Below are positions 13,401-28,400 of a DNA stretch of 64,000 nucleotides, one piece after another. Both the position numbers and the translations under genes were made by a program. The DNA lies in the NCBI RefSeq assembly GCF_964340395.1, contig NC_135557.1:26505114-26569113 (forward strand), written 5' to 3'. Source of the stretch: Glandiceps talaboti. Lineage: Eukaryota; Hemichordata; Enteropneusta; Spengelidae. The notes under the pieces are model-generated. The model saw only the letters and a program-made list of their open reading frames with translations, was not told the origin of the DNA and did no database searches. Numbering within the stretch: the stretch's first letter is position 1; each line of letters begins with the position of its first letter.

Positions 13401-16400
13401 TGCTGTGATGTGATGTATTGTGCTGTGATGTGATGTATTGTGTTGTGCTGTGATGTATTGTGCTGTGATGTGATTTAATGTGCTGTGATGTGCTGTATTG
13501 TGCTGTGCTGTATTGTGCTGTGCTGTATTGTGGTATTGTTCTTTACACTGCTGTGCTGTACATGTGCTGTGCTATTCTGTACCATATCCTTCTGTAAAAA
13601 AATTATTAAATATCCCAAGTCAGTACAATAATGTTATGAGAATTTTGCGTGTGCATTTTATGAATGTGACTAATGATTGCTGTGATATTTGATAAATAGA
13701 ATGCCATTACCCTATATCATTACTTTTAAAGATTACCTAAGGAAATTAAGAATTAATGATATAATCTGTCAGATTCAGAAGAGGATACATCAATTATGGT
13801 ATAAGGTAGAAAATGTAGACAGTAGGTCTTGTTTAGAGTTTACATGTATATCAATCAATTAATCTGTTGTACACCGCTTCATCATCAAATAATAACACTT
13901 TTCTACATTTGTCACTTTCTGTCTGAATTCTAGTGAACATGTAGTAGTATGGAAATTGCTATTTTTCATCATTTTTGTCAAAAGTTTGACAATGATTAAT
14001 ATGTTATAGCATTTTCTCCTTCAAAATTACTTTAGACAAAATTTCTAGTTGATCTGTCACTTTTTGTAAACTTCAAACTTTTTGATAAATTTGTGTTAAG
14101 TTGGGACATTATAAGTAAAACTTAACGAGAACTCTCGCGAGTAGTATTATCTGTGATAAATTCCCTCAGTTCTCTCAAAAACAGCTCAGCTCATCAACAT
14201 ATTGTTTTTAACTTTACAGGTTAGCACTCATTTTGTCAAAATTACAGAAAATTTTGCAATAAATAAATGTATTTCTCTATGTGTTATTTGAACCTTTTTA
14301 CAATAATAATGCTGTTTTGCACATTCAGTACATGTACATTGTTAACTTGCTGAAACATGTTTTATTTGCTAAACACTACAATAACCACTTAACTACAACT
14401 GTACATGTATGCTATGTAAGTACCTGTACCTAAATTACTTGCACTTTTGTATGTAGGCCACTCAAATAATAAATAATAAAAATTACTTATAATACACCTG
14501 TTCTCCAGATAGCTCCAGGCATTAACAATGGATTTTTAGTGGCACAATGGCCCTTCATACTTCCTCAACTCCCTAGGGAGCATTCAATCCATTGTAGCCT
14601 TAGTAAGCACATACATGTACATGTACATGTAGGATTAAAACATTCACATTGCAACCTCTATCCTACCAGGTCCCAAATTATACAGCTGGGTTGACTGAGG
14701 CACAATTGTGGTTCAAATCTTGTTAGATCTGCCCAAGGATGTTACATGTAGTGGAAATGTTAGATCTGTTATTTTGTAGGAATTCCTCCTTTTACTTTGT
14801 AATAATAGTAAAAAACAGTCTTGTATTAATCAAGCCATAATAGGGTATGCTTATACTTATAGTAAACTTATGTTCAGTCTCAAATGCTGTCACTTAAAAA
14901 ACATTGTTTTGTAAGAAGATACTTGCCCAGACATTTGGCTATCTGACTTGACACAGGCTTGACAGTGTAGCCCAAAGACTTGGCTATCTGACTTGACACA
15001 GGCTTGACATTATAGCCCAAAGACTTGGCTATCTGACTTGACACAGGCTTGACATTATAGCCCAAAGACTTGGCTATCTGACTTGACACAGGCTTGACAT
15101 TATAGCCCAAAGACTTGGCTATCTGACTTGACACAGGCTTGACAGTATAGCCCAGAGACTTGGCTATCTGACTTGACATACTGACTTGACAGTATAGCCC
15201 AGAGATTTGGCTATCTGACTTGACACAGGCTTGACAGTATAGCCCATAGACTTGGCTATCTGACTTGACACAGGCTTGACATTATAGCCCATAGACTTGG
15301 CTATCTAACTTGACATACTGGCTTGACATTATAGCCCAGAGACTTGGCTATCTGACTTGACATACTGGCTTGACATTATAGCCCAGAGACTTGGCTATCT
15401 GACTTGACACAGGCTTGACAGTATAGTCCAGAGACTTGGCTATCTGACTTGACATACTGGCTTGACAGTATAGCCCAGAGACTTGGCTATCTGACTTGAC
15501 ACAGGCTTGACATTATAGCCCAAAGACTTGGCTATCTGACTTGACACAGGCTTGACATTATAGCCCAAAGACTTGGCTATCTGACTTGACACAGGCTTGA
15601 CAGTATAGCCCAAAGACTTGGCTATCTGACTTGACACAGGCTTGACAGTGTAGCCCAAAGACTTGGCTATCTGACTTGACATACTGGCTTGACAGTATAG
15701 CCCAGAGACTTGGCTATCTGACTTGACATACTGGCTTGACAGTATAGCCCAGACATTTGGCTATCTGACTTGACACAGGCTTGACAGTATAGCCCAGAGA
15801 CTTGGCTATCTGACTTGACACAGGCTTGACAGTATAGCCCAGAGACTTGGCTATCTGACTTGACACAGGCTTGACATTATAGCCCAGACATTTGGCTATC
15901 TGACTTGACACAGGCTTGACAGTGTAGCCCAAAGACTTGGCTATCTGACTTGAAACAGGCTTGACATTATAGCCCAGACATTTGGCTATCTGACTTGACA
16001 CAGGCTTGACAGTGTAGCCCAAAGACTTGGCTATCTGACTTGACACAGGCTTGACAGTATAGCCCAAAGACTTGGCTATCTGACTTGACACAGGCTTGAC
16101 AGTATAGCCCAAAGACTTGGCTATCTGACTTGACACAGGCTTGACAGTATAGCCCAAAGACTTGGCTATCTGACTTGACATATTGGCTTGACAGTGTAGC
16201 CCACAGACTTGGCTATCTGACTTGACACAGGCTTGACAGTATAGCCCAGAGACTTGGCTATCTGACTTGACACAGGCTTGACAGTGTAGCCCAAAGACTT
16301 GGCTATCTGACTTGACACAGGCTTGACAGTATAACCCAAAGACTTGGCTATCTGACTTGACACAGGCTTGACAGTATAGCCCAGAGACTTGGCTATCTGA

Positions 16401-19400
16401 CTTGATATACTGGCTTGACATTATAGCCCAGACATTTGGCTATCTGACTTGACACAGGCTTGACAGTGTAACCCAAAGACTTGGCTATCTGACTTGACAC
16501 AGGCTTGACAGTATAGCCCAGAGACTTGGCTATCTGACTTGATATACTGGCTTGACATTATAGCCCAGAGACTTGGCTATCTGACTTGACACAGGCTTGA
16601 CAGTATAGCCCAAAGACTTGGCTATCTAACTTGACACAGGCTTGACAGTGTAGCCCAAAGACTTGGCTATCTAACTTGACATACTGGCTTGACATTATAG
16701 CCCAGAGACTTGGCTATCTGACTTGACATACTGGCTTGACATTATAGCCCAGAGACTTGGCTATCTGACTTGACACAGGCTTGACAGTGTAGCCCAAAGA
16801 CTTGGCTATCTGACTTGACATACTGGCTTGACAGTATAGCCCACAGACTTGGCTATCTGACTTGACATACTGACTTGACATTATAGCCCACAGACTTGGC
16901 TATCTGACTTGACATACTGGCTTGACAGTATAGTCCAGAGACTTGGCTATCTAACTTGACAATGACATACATGTACTGCCTTGACAGTATAGCCCAGAGA
17001 CTATTTCTTAAATCCTATTGCATTGAAATAATAAAAAAGATTAGATAGGTCAGGAATAAAATCACAGTAACTTTTAGTAAGATTGTCAAAAATTACACTT
17101 TATTCTTCAATTTTGGACATTTGTAAATACAAATTGTTCATATATATCCTTTTGAGATTAACTGTCATTTCTGTGGCAAGTATTGCCAACATATATAAAT
17201 ATATATCCGCATTTGCTTTTTATTACATTTTTTATTTATTTAAACTAACAACCAACTCATGCTTAATTTGTTATGGTGTAAGAAATGTAGAATTATTTTT
17301 TTTTACTTGAATGATTAACAAATTCATCATTTGTTTTGATGAGAGTTATTATGATAAAACACAGAGATACAATTTGTACATTTATAAGTTGGTTCACGTA
17401 ATCATAAATGAAAAAAATGAAGATTGAAGTGGTCACTCATTGATCTAACTGGCAATTCCTGTTCTCAATGTCAAAAAAATGTCTAAGGTTTCCACACCCC
17501 TGATATCCAGTTTAACGATCTAATTAGTAGGCTCTATGTCCTAATTATGTTTCCATGGTAATAGGAAATAATACTACAATAAATGACAGTGTTTTTGCTA
17601 AGGTTTGGGAACCCCGGTAACAGAAAGGGGGAAAGAGGTAAAACTGGTAGTGCTTCCCATGCAATGTATCATAGTTTAGGTGGGGAACCCCGGTAAAATG
17701 ATGTGGGAACCCCGGTAGATTTTACCTACTTACCGCCCTTAAATAAAACACTGAATGACAATTATGTTGTCATAGTAATGGGCACCTTGAATTCTCTAGT
17801 AGGAGGTCAAATGGGACTGTCGGTATATGTACTAAAAATAGAAAGAGAAGGTTGACTATGCATATATATGTTATTGTCACTTTTACCTATATGTATGTTT
17901 ATACAGTATGATAATGCATATATGTTATTGTCACTTTTACCTATATGTATGTTTATACAGTATAATAATGTATATATGTTTAGCACAGAGAGCAGAAGTG
18001 ATACTATCAACAATGAAATTGAATGGTAGTTACATATGTATGTTTCTGACATGCCTTGGGCATAACATAAACCCTGTCCCCACACAAAGTCTGACATGCC
18101 TTGGGCATAACATAAACCCTGTCCCCACACAAATTCTGATCCTGTTTTGATTCGGATCGAATTAAGTTCTCCTGTCCCCATATGCCCTTAAATCGGTTGT
18201 AAACCAGTTCGAAAGTATCTCAGGGGGGTGGTTTCGATTCAGTTCAAAGTATTAAAATCGGTTCAACACATGTTTAACTTGTCGTAGTTAGGACAGGAAA
18301 AAACGACTTAGAACCTATTTACATGTGTAACTTGAATTGGTTCAATGTCCATTACCACGACTATTCAAAATCGATTCATATTGGGACAGGGCTATACTCT
18401 GACAAATTTGGTTATGTTTAAAAAGTGTTTGTGTCCATAGTCTACAGGATATGTGTGTCCATAGCCTACAGGATATCTGTGTCCATAGCCTACAGGCTAT
18501 ATGTGTCCATAGTCTACAGGTTATCTGTGTCCATAGTCTACAGGCTATCTGTGTCCATAGCCTACAGGCTATCTGTGTCCATAGTCTACAGGCTATCTGT
18601 GTCCATAGTCTACAGGATATCTGTGTCCATAGTCTACAGGCTATCTGTGTCCATAGCCTACAGGCTATCTGTGCACATGTCCATAGTCGACAGGCTATCT
18701 GTGCACATGTCCATAGTCTACAGGATTTCTGTGTCCATAGTCTACAGGATATCTGTGTCCATAGTCTACAGGATATCTGTCCATAGTGTACAGGCTATCT
18801 GTGTCCATAGTCTACAGGCTATCTGTGTCCATAGTCTACAGGCTATCTGTGTCCATAGCCTACAGGATATCTGTGTCCATAGTCTACAGGATATCTGTGT
18901 CCATAGTCTACAGGCTATCTGTGTCCATAGTCTACAGGCTATCTGTGTCCATAGCCTACAGGATTTCTGTGTCCATAGTCTACAGGATATCTGTGTCCAT
19001 AGTCTACAGGATATCTGTGTCCATAGTCTACAGGATATCTGTGTCCATAGTCTACAGGCTATCTGTGTCCATAGTCTACAGGCTATCTGTGTCCATAGTC
19101 TACAGGCTATCTTTGTCCATAGTCTACAGGTTATCTGTGTCCATAGTCTACAGGCTATCTGTGTCCATAGTCTACAGGCTATCTGTGTCCATAGCCTACT
19201 GGATATCTGTGTCCATAGTCTACAGGCTATCTGTGTCCATAGTCTACAGGTTATCTGTGTCCATAGTCTACAGGCTATCTGTGTCCATAGTCTACAGGTT
19301 ATCTGTGTCCATAGTCTACAGGCTATCTGTGTCCATAGTCTACAGGCTATCTGTGTCCATAGTCTACAGGCTATCTGTGTCCATAGCCTACAGGATATCT

Positions 19401-22400
19401 GTGCACATGTCCATAGTCTACAGGCTATCTGTGTCCATAGTCTACAGGTTATCTGTGTCCATAGTCTACAGGTTATCTGTGTCCATAGTCTACAGGCTAT
19501 CTGTGTCCATAGTCTACAGGCTATCTGTGTCCATAGCCTACAGGATATCTGTGCACATGTCCATAGTCTACAGGCTATCTGTGTCCATAGTCTACAGGTT
19601 ATCTGTGTCCATAGTCTACAGGTTATCTGTGTCCATAGTCTACAGGCTATCTGTGTCCATAGTCTACAGGCTATCTGTGTCCATAGTCTACAGGTTATCT
19701 GTGTCCATGCATAGTCTACAGGTTATCTGTGTCCATAGTCTACAGGCTATCTGTGTCCATAGTCTACAGGCTATCTGTGGCTTTGAATCTCTTTGCACGT
19801 CAAGCTCAATGAGTACCATCATGACTTTGAGTCTATTGTATGGGAAGTAAAGAGTACATGCTAATTTTGTTAAAAGTGAAAAGTTATTTGAAATATCTAC
19901 CATCCTTTTTGATCACTAATTTTTGTCTTCTTGCAGGATTATTGTACCATGGAAACTTTTCCGACAAATGTTACATCAAGATCATCCCATCCAGTCAAAC
20001 CTGGAGGCAATGGCATTGAAATCAACCATAGATTTAACCTGTAATGATTTCATTTCAAATTTTGAATTTGACGTATTTACTCGGCTGTTCCAGCCCTGGA
20101 ATACACTACTGCGTAACTGGAATGCTCTTGCTGTAACACATTCAGGATACATGGCTTTTTTGACGTATGATGAGGTGAAACAACGATTAATGAAGTATAT
20201 CCAGAGACCGGGAAGGTAGGTTTACAAGCCTCATTATGTATTTGGGGTCAAAGGTTATTGTCATGGTATTCATTTTATACATTTATATTTTCGTGATTAA
20301 AGATTGAACATTAAAAAATGTTCGATTTTGGTTACATTGTAAGATTTTAAACAGAGATAGCAGTACTATGGTTAGCTCTGGATATATATATATGTACCCT
20401 GCAGGGTTCCGACTCGTCATCTCCCCTCCACTATGGTTTCTTCCCTATTAGCAAGACTGCAAACAGATTTCATTCGCACGGATTCGCGTGGATTTTAGGG
20501 AATAAAAAGCACCCATACCCTTGCTAATGACTATATAAAATACAGAAAACAACTTTAGATCATTAAATTCAACCTATGTCTTTGTATTCAGTCATTTCTT
20601 GTCTAATGTTCACTCGGGTCGTAACATGGTGGGGCGAACGTTAGGCAAGAAATGACAGAATACACAAGACGTAGGTTGCATTTCATGATCTAAAGTTGTT
20701 TTCTGTACTTTATATAGTCATTAGCAATGGTATGGGTGCTTTTTATATATATATATATCCAGAGCTAAACTATGGTGAACTATGTGATAAAACATTCCTG
20801 TAATGGGACAATGTGTATGATTTGTTGTCGGATATTATTCTAAGAATTCAGGGAAAAACATGGAGGTATCAAATCTGTCCTACATTTGTAGTAACTGTTT
20901 AGGAGAGAAGACAGAATTTATAAGAGAGCTAAGTGCTCCTCTTACCTTGTTCAAGAGTAACACAAAAATTACTGAGGGCTTTGTACCTTTATAACAGTGT
21001 CTTGTTCCGGTTCAACACAAGAATTACTGAGATTGTCGCACCTGCTACATTGTTTTGAGTGAACATAGAAATTACAAGAGGGTTCAGTTTCCATGTTACC
21101 TTGTTCAGAGAGAACACAGAAAGTACAAGAGGACTCAGTACCCCTGTTACCTTGTTCAGAGAGAACACAGAAATTACAAGAGGGCTCAGTGTCCCTGTTA
21201 CCTTGTTCAGAGAGAACACAGAAAGTACAAGAGGACTCAATACCCCTGTTACCTTGTTCAGAGAGAACACAGAAATTACAAGAGGGCTCAGTGTCCCTGT
21301 TACCTTGTACAGAGAGAAAACAGAAATTACAAGAGGGCACAGTGTCCCTGTTAGTGTTGCCTTGTACAGAGAGAAAACAGAAATTACAAGAGGGCACAGT
21401 GTCCCTGTTAGTGTTGCCTTGTACAGAGAGAAAACAGAAATTACAAGAGGGCACAGTGTCCCTGTTAGTGTTGCCTTGTACAGAGAGAAAACAGAAATTA
21501 CAAGAGGGCACAGTGTCCCTGTTAGTGTTGCCTTGTACAGAGAGAAAACAGAAATTACAAGAGGGCACAGTGTCCCTTTTACCAGATTTAAAGAGAAAAC
21601 ATTTACATGACGACTCAATACATTTAGTTACTATGTATATAATATCATGTATTTAGGGAAACTTCATAAATTACAAGAGGGCCTAGTGTGTTGTTTACCA
21701 ATATAAAGGGAGAGTAGAATTTGAAGTGATACAGTAGTAGTTGTTGTATACATTGGTAATACATTAATTGTCAAGGGGCAAATGATAAAAATTTATGCCA
21801 ACAGCTTGAGATGTCTGTGACCTTTGACCTTCAATGACATCAAAATACAATGACATGTCAAAGTTCAGATTGTGATTTATACCTGCAGGTTTATGATACT
21901 CTGCCATTAACAGATAGAAATGTAGTTTATAGACATTTACTTCCCTATTCACTTTACTGGTAGAATAGTGTTCCAATATTTGACCTACGTGATGTTATGT
22001 CATGAATTAGAAGACAGGGTAATATACCAAGTATTAAAGTGCAATGAATTTGATCCACCCTAACTGCTAATATAGATGACATTACATGTTTACAATTTAT
22101 GTCAAGGATTAACAGGGGTAGGATATCAGCCGTAAAACATACCATATCTTAAAAGCAGGAACTGCATGTACAAGTACATTTGTAGATGGTATTTATGCTG
22201 GGGATTAGATGGGCATGAGGGTGGAAGGGGTGGGGTGTGTGGGATGTTTCTTAAATCACTAGTGACTATGATATTATTTCTACGTTAGAACAATTTTTAC
22301 AATTAGTAGTCTTGTGGATGGTCAATACTGATAAACACTGATTCTATTTTATTATGTTGCACCCTACATGTATGTATGTTGTCTTCATTCCCGTGTCTAA

Positions 22401-25400
22401 TTAAATGTATAGGGTATTCAGCAATAGATTTGATTTACAAGTACATGTGTACATTGGAGAAGTTATAGGCCAGGTCAAAGGTTTGATGTGAGATGAGGTG
22501 GGTTTGATGTATGGTCTGTCAACAGGGTCATCACTTAGGTTGTAACCATAGTAACAGAGGAAATGATGTAAAATCTCTTGGTCTTCCTTGATATTACAAT
22601 AACAATAGAAGGAAACATTTGCAGAGGGCATACTTTGTAACAATACAGTGTTTTTTGACAGAAACAGAGATGGGGAAATCTGTGAAAACTTTCATAGTTT
22701 ACATTGTATAGTATTTGTTAGCTACTAGGATGTTTTATGTTTAATAAGAATATTTTTACAAATAGATGACAGCCAGCGTTTTGAGTGGCTTTAATAAGAT
22801 TTTCATGGCTGGAATTTGAAGGAAAAGGTCTTTAGAAATGGAAATGTTTTGATATTTGTTTCCAGTTAATGAGAAAATGAGGTAAAATTTCAAAACAACT
22901 TTGGACACATTTCTTTTCAAAGATTGCACTAAATGGCATCAGAAGTTGTTCAAAATGTTCAAAATCACCTTACCAGAGGGAGTTCATCCCCTCTTGTATT
23001 TTACCCCCACCTAGTGTAGGGTTATGCCCTGCTGTCTTCTCCATCTGATATAGTTAAAGTTCTCCTGCTAAAAAAAAAGAGTTAGTGAAAACCCTGCTGA
23101 CAGTGATAGTACATACAATACTTGTCCCTGTCTATGTTATTTAGGCCAAGGTCATAGGTCACAAAGGGTCACAGATTGTCCTTATTTGACCTTAGTTCAC
23201 CTTTATGACTGATTTTGTTATGGTTTAGATTTATATTACTCTGGTTATCAAGGCTTCAGTTAGACATAAACTACAAGTATTGTTGCAACATGTTGATAAG
23301 TTATTGATAAGTTATTGATAAGTTATTGATAAGTTAACTTTGTAATAAGGTTATACAAAAATGTACATAATGACAAATCTTTCTATTGCTGGTAGTGAGT
23401 GTTGTAATGATATTAAAATGACCAGTGTGGGTTGTGGATTGTTCTTAGCATAGAAGCAGAAGTCATGGTCTGAATGTAAACATGTAGACTTGTGGTTGTC
23501 AGATTTGGTCGATATTCTGACAAACTACATGTAGCTCTCTCAGCTAAAGTCTAACTGCATCGTATTGACTTCTATATTTCTAACAAACTACCACAGTAAA
23601 AATTGGTTGTCTTACGATGTTTAGTAGTCTATGTGTCCTGGACTACTGCTAATTTGGTAGTCTAGATATGATGTTTAGTAGTCTGTGTCCCTAATTTGAT
23701 AGTCTAGATACAATGTTTAGTAGTCTATGTGACCTAGACTACTGCTAATTTGATAGTCTAGATACAATGTTTAGTAGTCTATGTGTCCTGGACTACTGCT
23801 AATTTGATAGTCTAGATACAATGTTTAGTAGTCTATGTGTCCTGGACTACTGCTAATTTGATAGTCTAGATACAATGTTTAGTAGTCTATGTGTCCTGGA
23901 CTACTGCTAATTTGATAGTCTAGATACAATGTTTAGTAGTCTATGTGTCCTGGACTACTGCTAATTTGATAGTCTAGATACAATGTTTAGTAGTCTATGT
24001 GTCCTGGACTACTGCTAATTTGGTAGTCTAGATACAATGTTTAATAGTCTATGTGACCTAGACTACTGCTAATTTGATAGTCTAGATACAATGTTTAGTA
24101 GTCTATGTGACCTAGACTACTGCTAATTTGGTAGTCTACATACAATGTTTAGTAGTCTGTGTCCTGGACTACTGCTAATGTGGTAGTCTAGATACAATGT
24201 TTAGTAGTCTATGTGTCCTGGACTACTGCTAATTTGGTAGTCTAGTTACAATGTTTAGTAGTCTACGTTCCCTGGACTACTGATAATTGGTAGTCTAGAT
24301 ACGATGTTTAGTAGTCTATGTGCTCTGGACTAGTGATTTTGTTTTTTCCTGGTTTCTTACATTAAAAGTGAAGAAAGGAAAATAAGAAACAAAAGAATTC
24401 ATAGGTATGGCTACAGAAAGGTCAGTTTCATAACTTCCTCATGGCTATGTTTCCTACTTTGGTAATGAAGAAGTATTTTGAGTTTGATATACAAACTGTA
24501 CTGACAGAGGGAATTAATTTATTGTTTGCTAGGTACTGATCCTGTATGGTAGATAAAATGTTTTAAATGATTATTGTACAAGAAAGGATTCTGTAAATTT
24601 TATCACAAACATTTAATAACAATGATATGGCAAATAAAACTATCTGTTTGGTTCTATACCCTTCCACTGATGTACAAAAATATACATGTTTGCATCAAAT
24701 ACATATTTACCCATCACTTACTACCTACATGTAAGCTAACCTAAACTACTGGTAGGTACTTATAATATAGAACATTGTACACCCACCACATACTACCTAA
24801 GCTAACCTAAACTACTGGTAGGTACTTCTAGTATAGAACATTGTACACCCACCACATACTACCTAAGCTAACCTAAACTAGGTACTTATAGTATAGAACA
24901 TTGTACACCCACCACATACTACCTAAGCTAACCTAAACTAGGTACTTCTAGTATAGAACATTGTACACCCATCACTTACTACCTAAGCTAACCTAAACTA
25001 GGTACTTCTAGTATAGAACATTGTACACCCATCACTTACTACCTAAGCTAACCTAAACTAAACTAGGTACTTCTAGTATAGAACATTGTACACCCACCAC
25101 TTACTACCTAAGCTAACCTAAACTAGGCACTTATAGTATAGAACATTGTACACCCACCACATACTACCTAAGCTAACCTAAACTAGGTACTTCTAGTATA
25201 GAACATTGTACACCCACCACTTACTACCTTAGCTAATCTAAACTAGGTACTTCTAGTATAGAACATTGTACACCCATCACTTACTACCTAAGCTAATCTA
25301 AAATAGGTACTTCTAGTATAGAACATTGTACACCAACCACTTACTACCTAAGCTAATCTAAACTAGGTACTTCTAGTATAGAACATTGTACACCCACCAC

Positions 25401-28400
25401 TTACTACCTAAGCTAACCTAAACTAGGTACTTATAGTATAGAACATTGTACACCCACCACTTACTACCTAAGCTAATCTAAACTAGGTACTTCTAGTATA
25501 GAACATTGTACACCAACCACTTACTACCTAAGCTAACCTAAACTAGGTACTTATAGTATAGAACATTGTACACCAACCACTTACTACCTAAGCTAACCTA
25601 AACTAGGTACATCTAGTATAGAACATTGTACACCAACCACTTACTACCTAAGCTAACCTAAACTAGGTACATCTAGTATAGAACATTGTACACCAACCAC
25701 TTACTACCTAAGCTAACCTAAAGTACCGGTAGGTACTTCTAGTATAGAACATTGTACACTAACCACTTACTACCTAAGCTAACCTAAACTAGGTACATCT
25801 AGTATAGAACATTGTACACCCATCACTTACTACCTAACCTAACCTAAACTACTGGTAGGTACTTCTAGTATAGAACATTGTACACCCACCACTTACTACC
25901 TAAGCTAACCTAAACTAGGTACTTATAGTATAGAACATTGTACACCAACCACTTACTACCTAAGCTAATCTAAACTAGGTACTTCTAGTATAGAACATTG
26001 TACACCCACCACTTACTACCTAAGCTAACCTAAACTAAGTACTTATAGTATAGAACATTGTACACCCACCACTTACTACCTTAGCTAATCTAAACTAGGT
26101 ACTTCTAGTATAGAACATTGTACACCCATCACATACTACCTAAGCTAACCTAAACTAGGTACATTTAGTATAGAACATTGTACACCCATCACATACTACC
26201 TAAGCTAACCTAAACTAGGTACTTCTAGTATAGAACATTGTACACCCATCACTTACTACCTAAGCTAACCTAAACTAGGTACTTCTAGTATAGAACATTG
26301 TACACCCACCACTTACTACCTAAGCTAACCTAAACTAAACTAGGTACTTCTAGTATAGAACATTGTACACCCACCACTTACTACCTAAGCTAACCTAAAC
26401 TAGGCACTTATAGTATAGAACATTGTACACCCACCACATACTACCTAAGCTAACCTAAACTAGGTACTTCTAGTATAGAACATTGTACACCCACCACTTA
26501 CTACCTTAGCTAATCTAAACTAGGTACTTCTAGTATAGAACATTGTACACCCATCACTTACTACCTAAGCTAATCTAAAATAGGTACTTCTAGTATAGAA
26601 CATTGTACACCAACCACTTACTACCTAAGCTAACCTAAACTAGGTACTTATAGTATAGAACATTGTACACCAACCACTTACTACCTAAGCTAACCTAAAC
26701 TAGGTACATCTAGTATAGAACATTGTACACCAACCACTTACTACCTAAGCTAACCTAAAGTACCGGTAGGTACTTCTAGTATAGAACATTGTACACTAAC
26801 CACTTACTACCTAAGCTAACCTAAACTAGGTACATCTAGTATAGAACATTGTACACCCATCACTTACTACCTAAGCTAACCTAAACTAAACTAGGTACTT
26901 CTAGTATAGAACATTGTACACTAACCACTTACTACCTAAGCTAACCTAAACTAGGTACTTCTAGTATAGAACATTGTACACCCATCACTTACTACCTAAG
27001 CTAACCTAAACTAGGTACTTATAGTATAGAACATTGTACACCAACCACTTACTACCTAAGCTAATCTAAACTAGGTACTTCTAGTATAGAACATTGTACA
27101 CCCACCACTTACTACCTAAGCTAACCTAAACTAAGTACTTATAGTATAGAACATTGTACACCCACCACTTACTACCTAAGCTAACCTAAACTAAGTACTT
27201 CTAGTATAGAACATTGTACACCCACCACTTACTACCTTAGCTAATCTAAACTAGGTACTTCTAGTATAGAACATTGTACACCCATCACATACTACCTAAG
27301 CTAACCTAAACTAGGTACATTTAGTATAGAACATTGTACACCCATCACATACTACCTAAGCTAATCTAAACTAGGTACTTCTAGTATAGAACATTGTACA
27401 CCCATCACTTACTACCTAAGCTAATCTAAACTAGGTACTTCTAGTATAGAACATTGTACACCCACCACTTACTACCTAAGCTAATCTAAACTAGGTACTT
27501 CTAGTATAGAACATTGTACACCAACCACTTACTACCTAAGCTAACCTAAAGTACCGGTAGGTACTTCTAGTATAGAACATTGTACACTAACCACTTACTA
27601 CCTAAGCTAACCTAAACTAGGTACATCTAGTATAGAACATTGTACACCCACCACTTACTACCTAAGCTAACCTAAACTAGGTACATCTAGTATAGAACAT
27701 TGTACACCCACCACTTTACTACCTAAGCTAACCTAAACTAGGTACTTCTAGTATAGAACATTGTACACCCATCACATACTACCTAAGCTAACCTAAACTA
27801 GGTACTTATAGTATAGAACATTGTACATGTACAGTTATGTCTTCTGTTAAAATTACAGGGCTGTGCCAGGTAGTATATGTGTCCTGGACTGCTGTTAGTC
27901 AGATTTAGTCAAGTGAACTGTTTCAGTTACAATTTCCTGTTGATTTCCAATGGTCTAACAGACTACTACCTTAAGTTATAAACTACATGCACTTGGATGT
28001 ACATTACATTGTTGATAGTGGTAACAAGTGAAAAGTACATTGGAGTTCATTGACTCCTGTTTGTTTTGTTTGTAGTTACATTTTCCGACTGAGTTGCACT
28101 AGACTTGGACAGTGGGCTATTGGTTATGTGACAACTGATGGCAATATATTACAAACCATACCACAAAACAAGTCACTCTGTCAAGCTCTAATTGATGGCA
28201 ACAGAGAACAGTTGTAAGTATGACAAGAAATTATGAGAGAATGCAGTGATGCATGATTGTTGGTGTGGTATGTTTGGAGTGTGATGGCAACAGAGAACAG
28301 TTGTAAGTATGACAAGAAATTATGAGAGAATGCAGCGATGTATGATTGTTGGTGTGGTATGTTTGGAGTGTTGGCGTAAATGCTTGCAGTGTTCTATTTT

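Noticed and set aside
14925-17002. CRISPR-like array
   Set aside because: Direct repeats have no unique spacers, and the context is an animal intron.
18425-19850. 429- and 354-codon frames, the longest in the window
   Set aside because: Product of a 24-bp array inside CBL intron 1. The last unique residues are just read-through into the intron.
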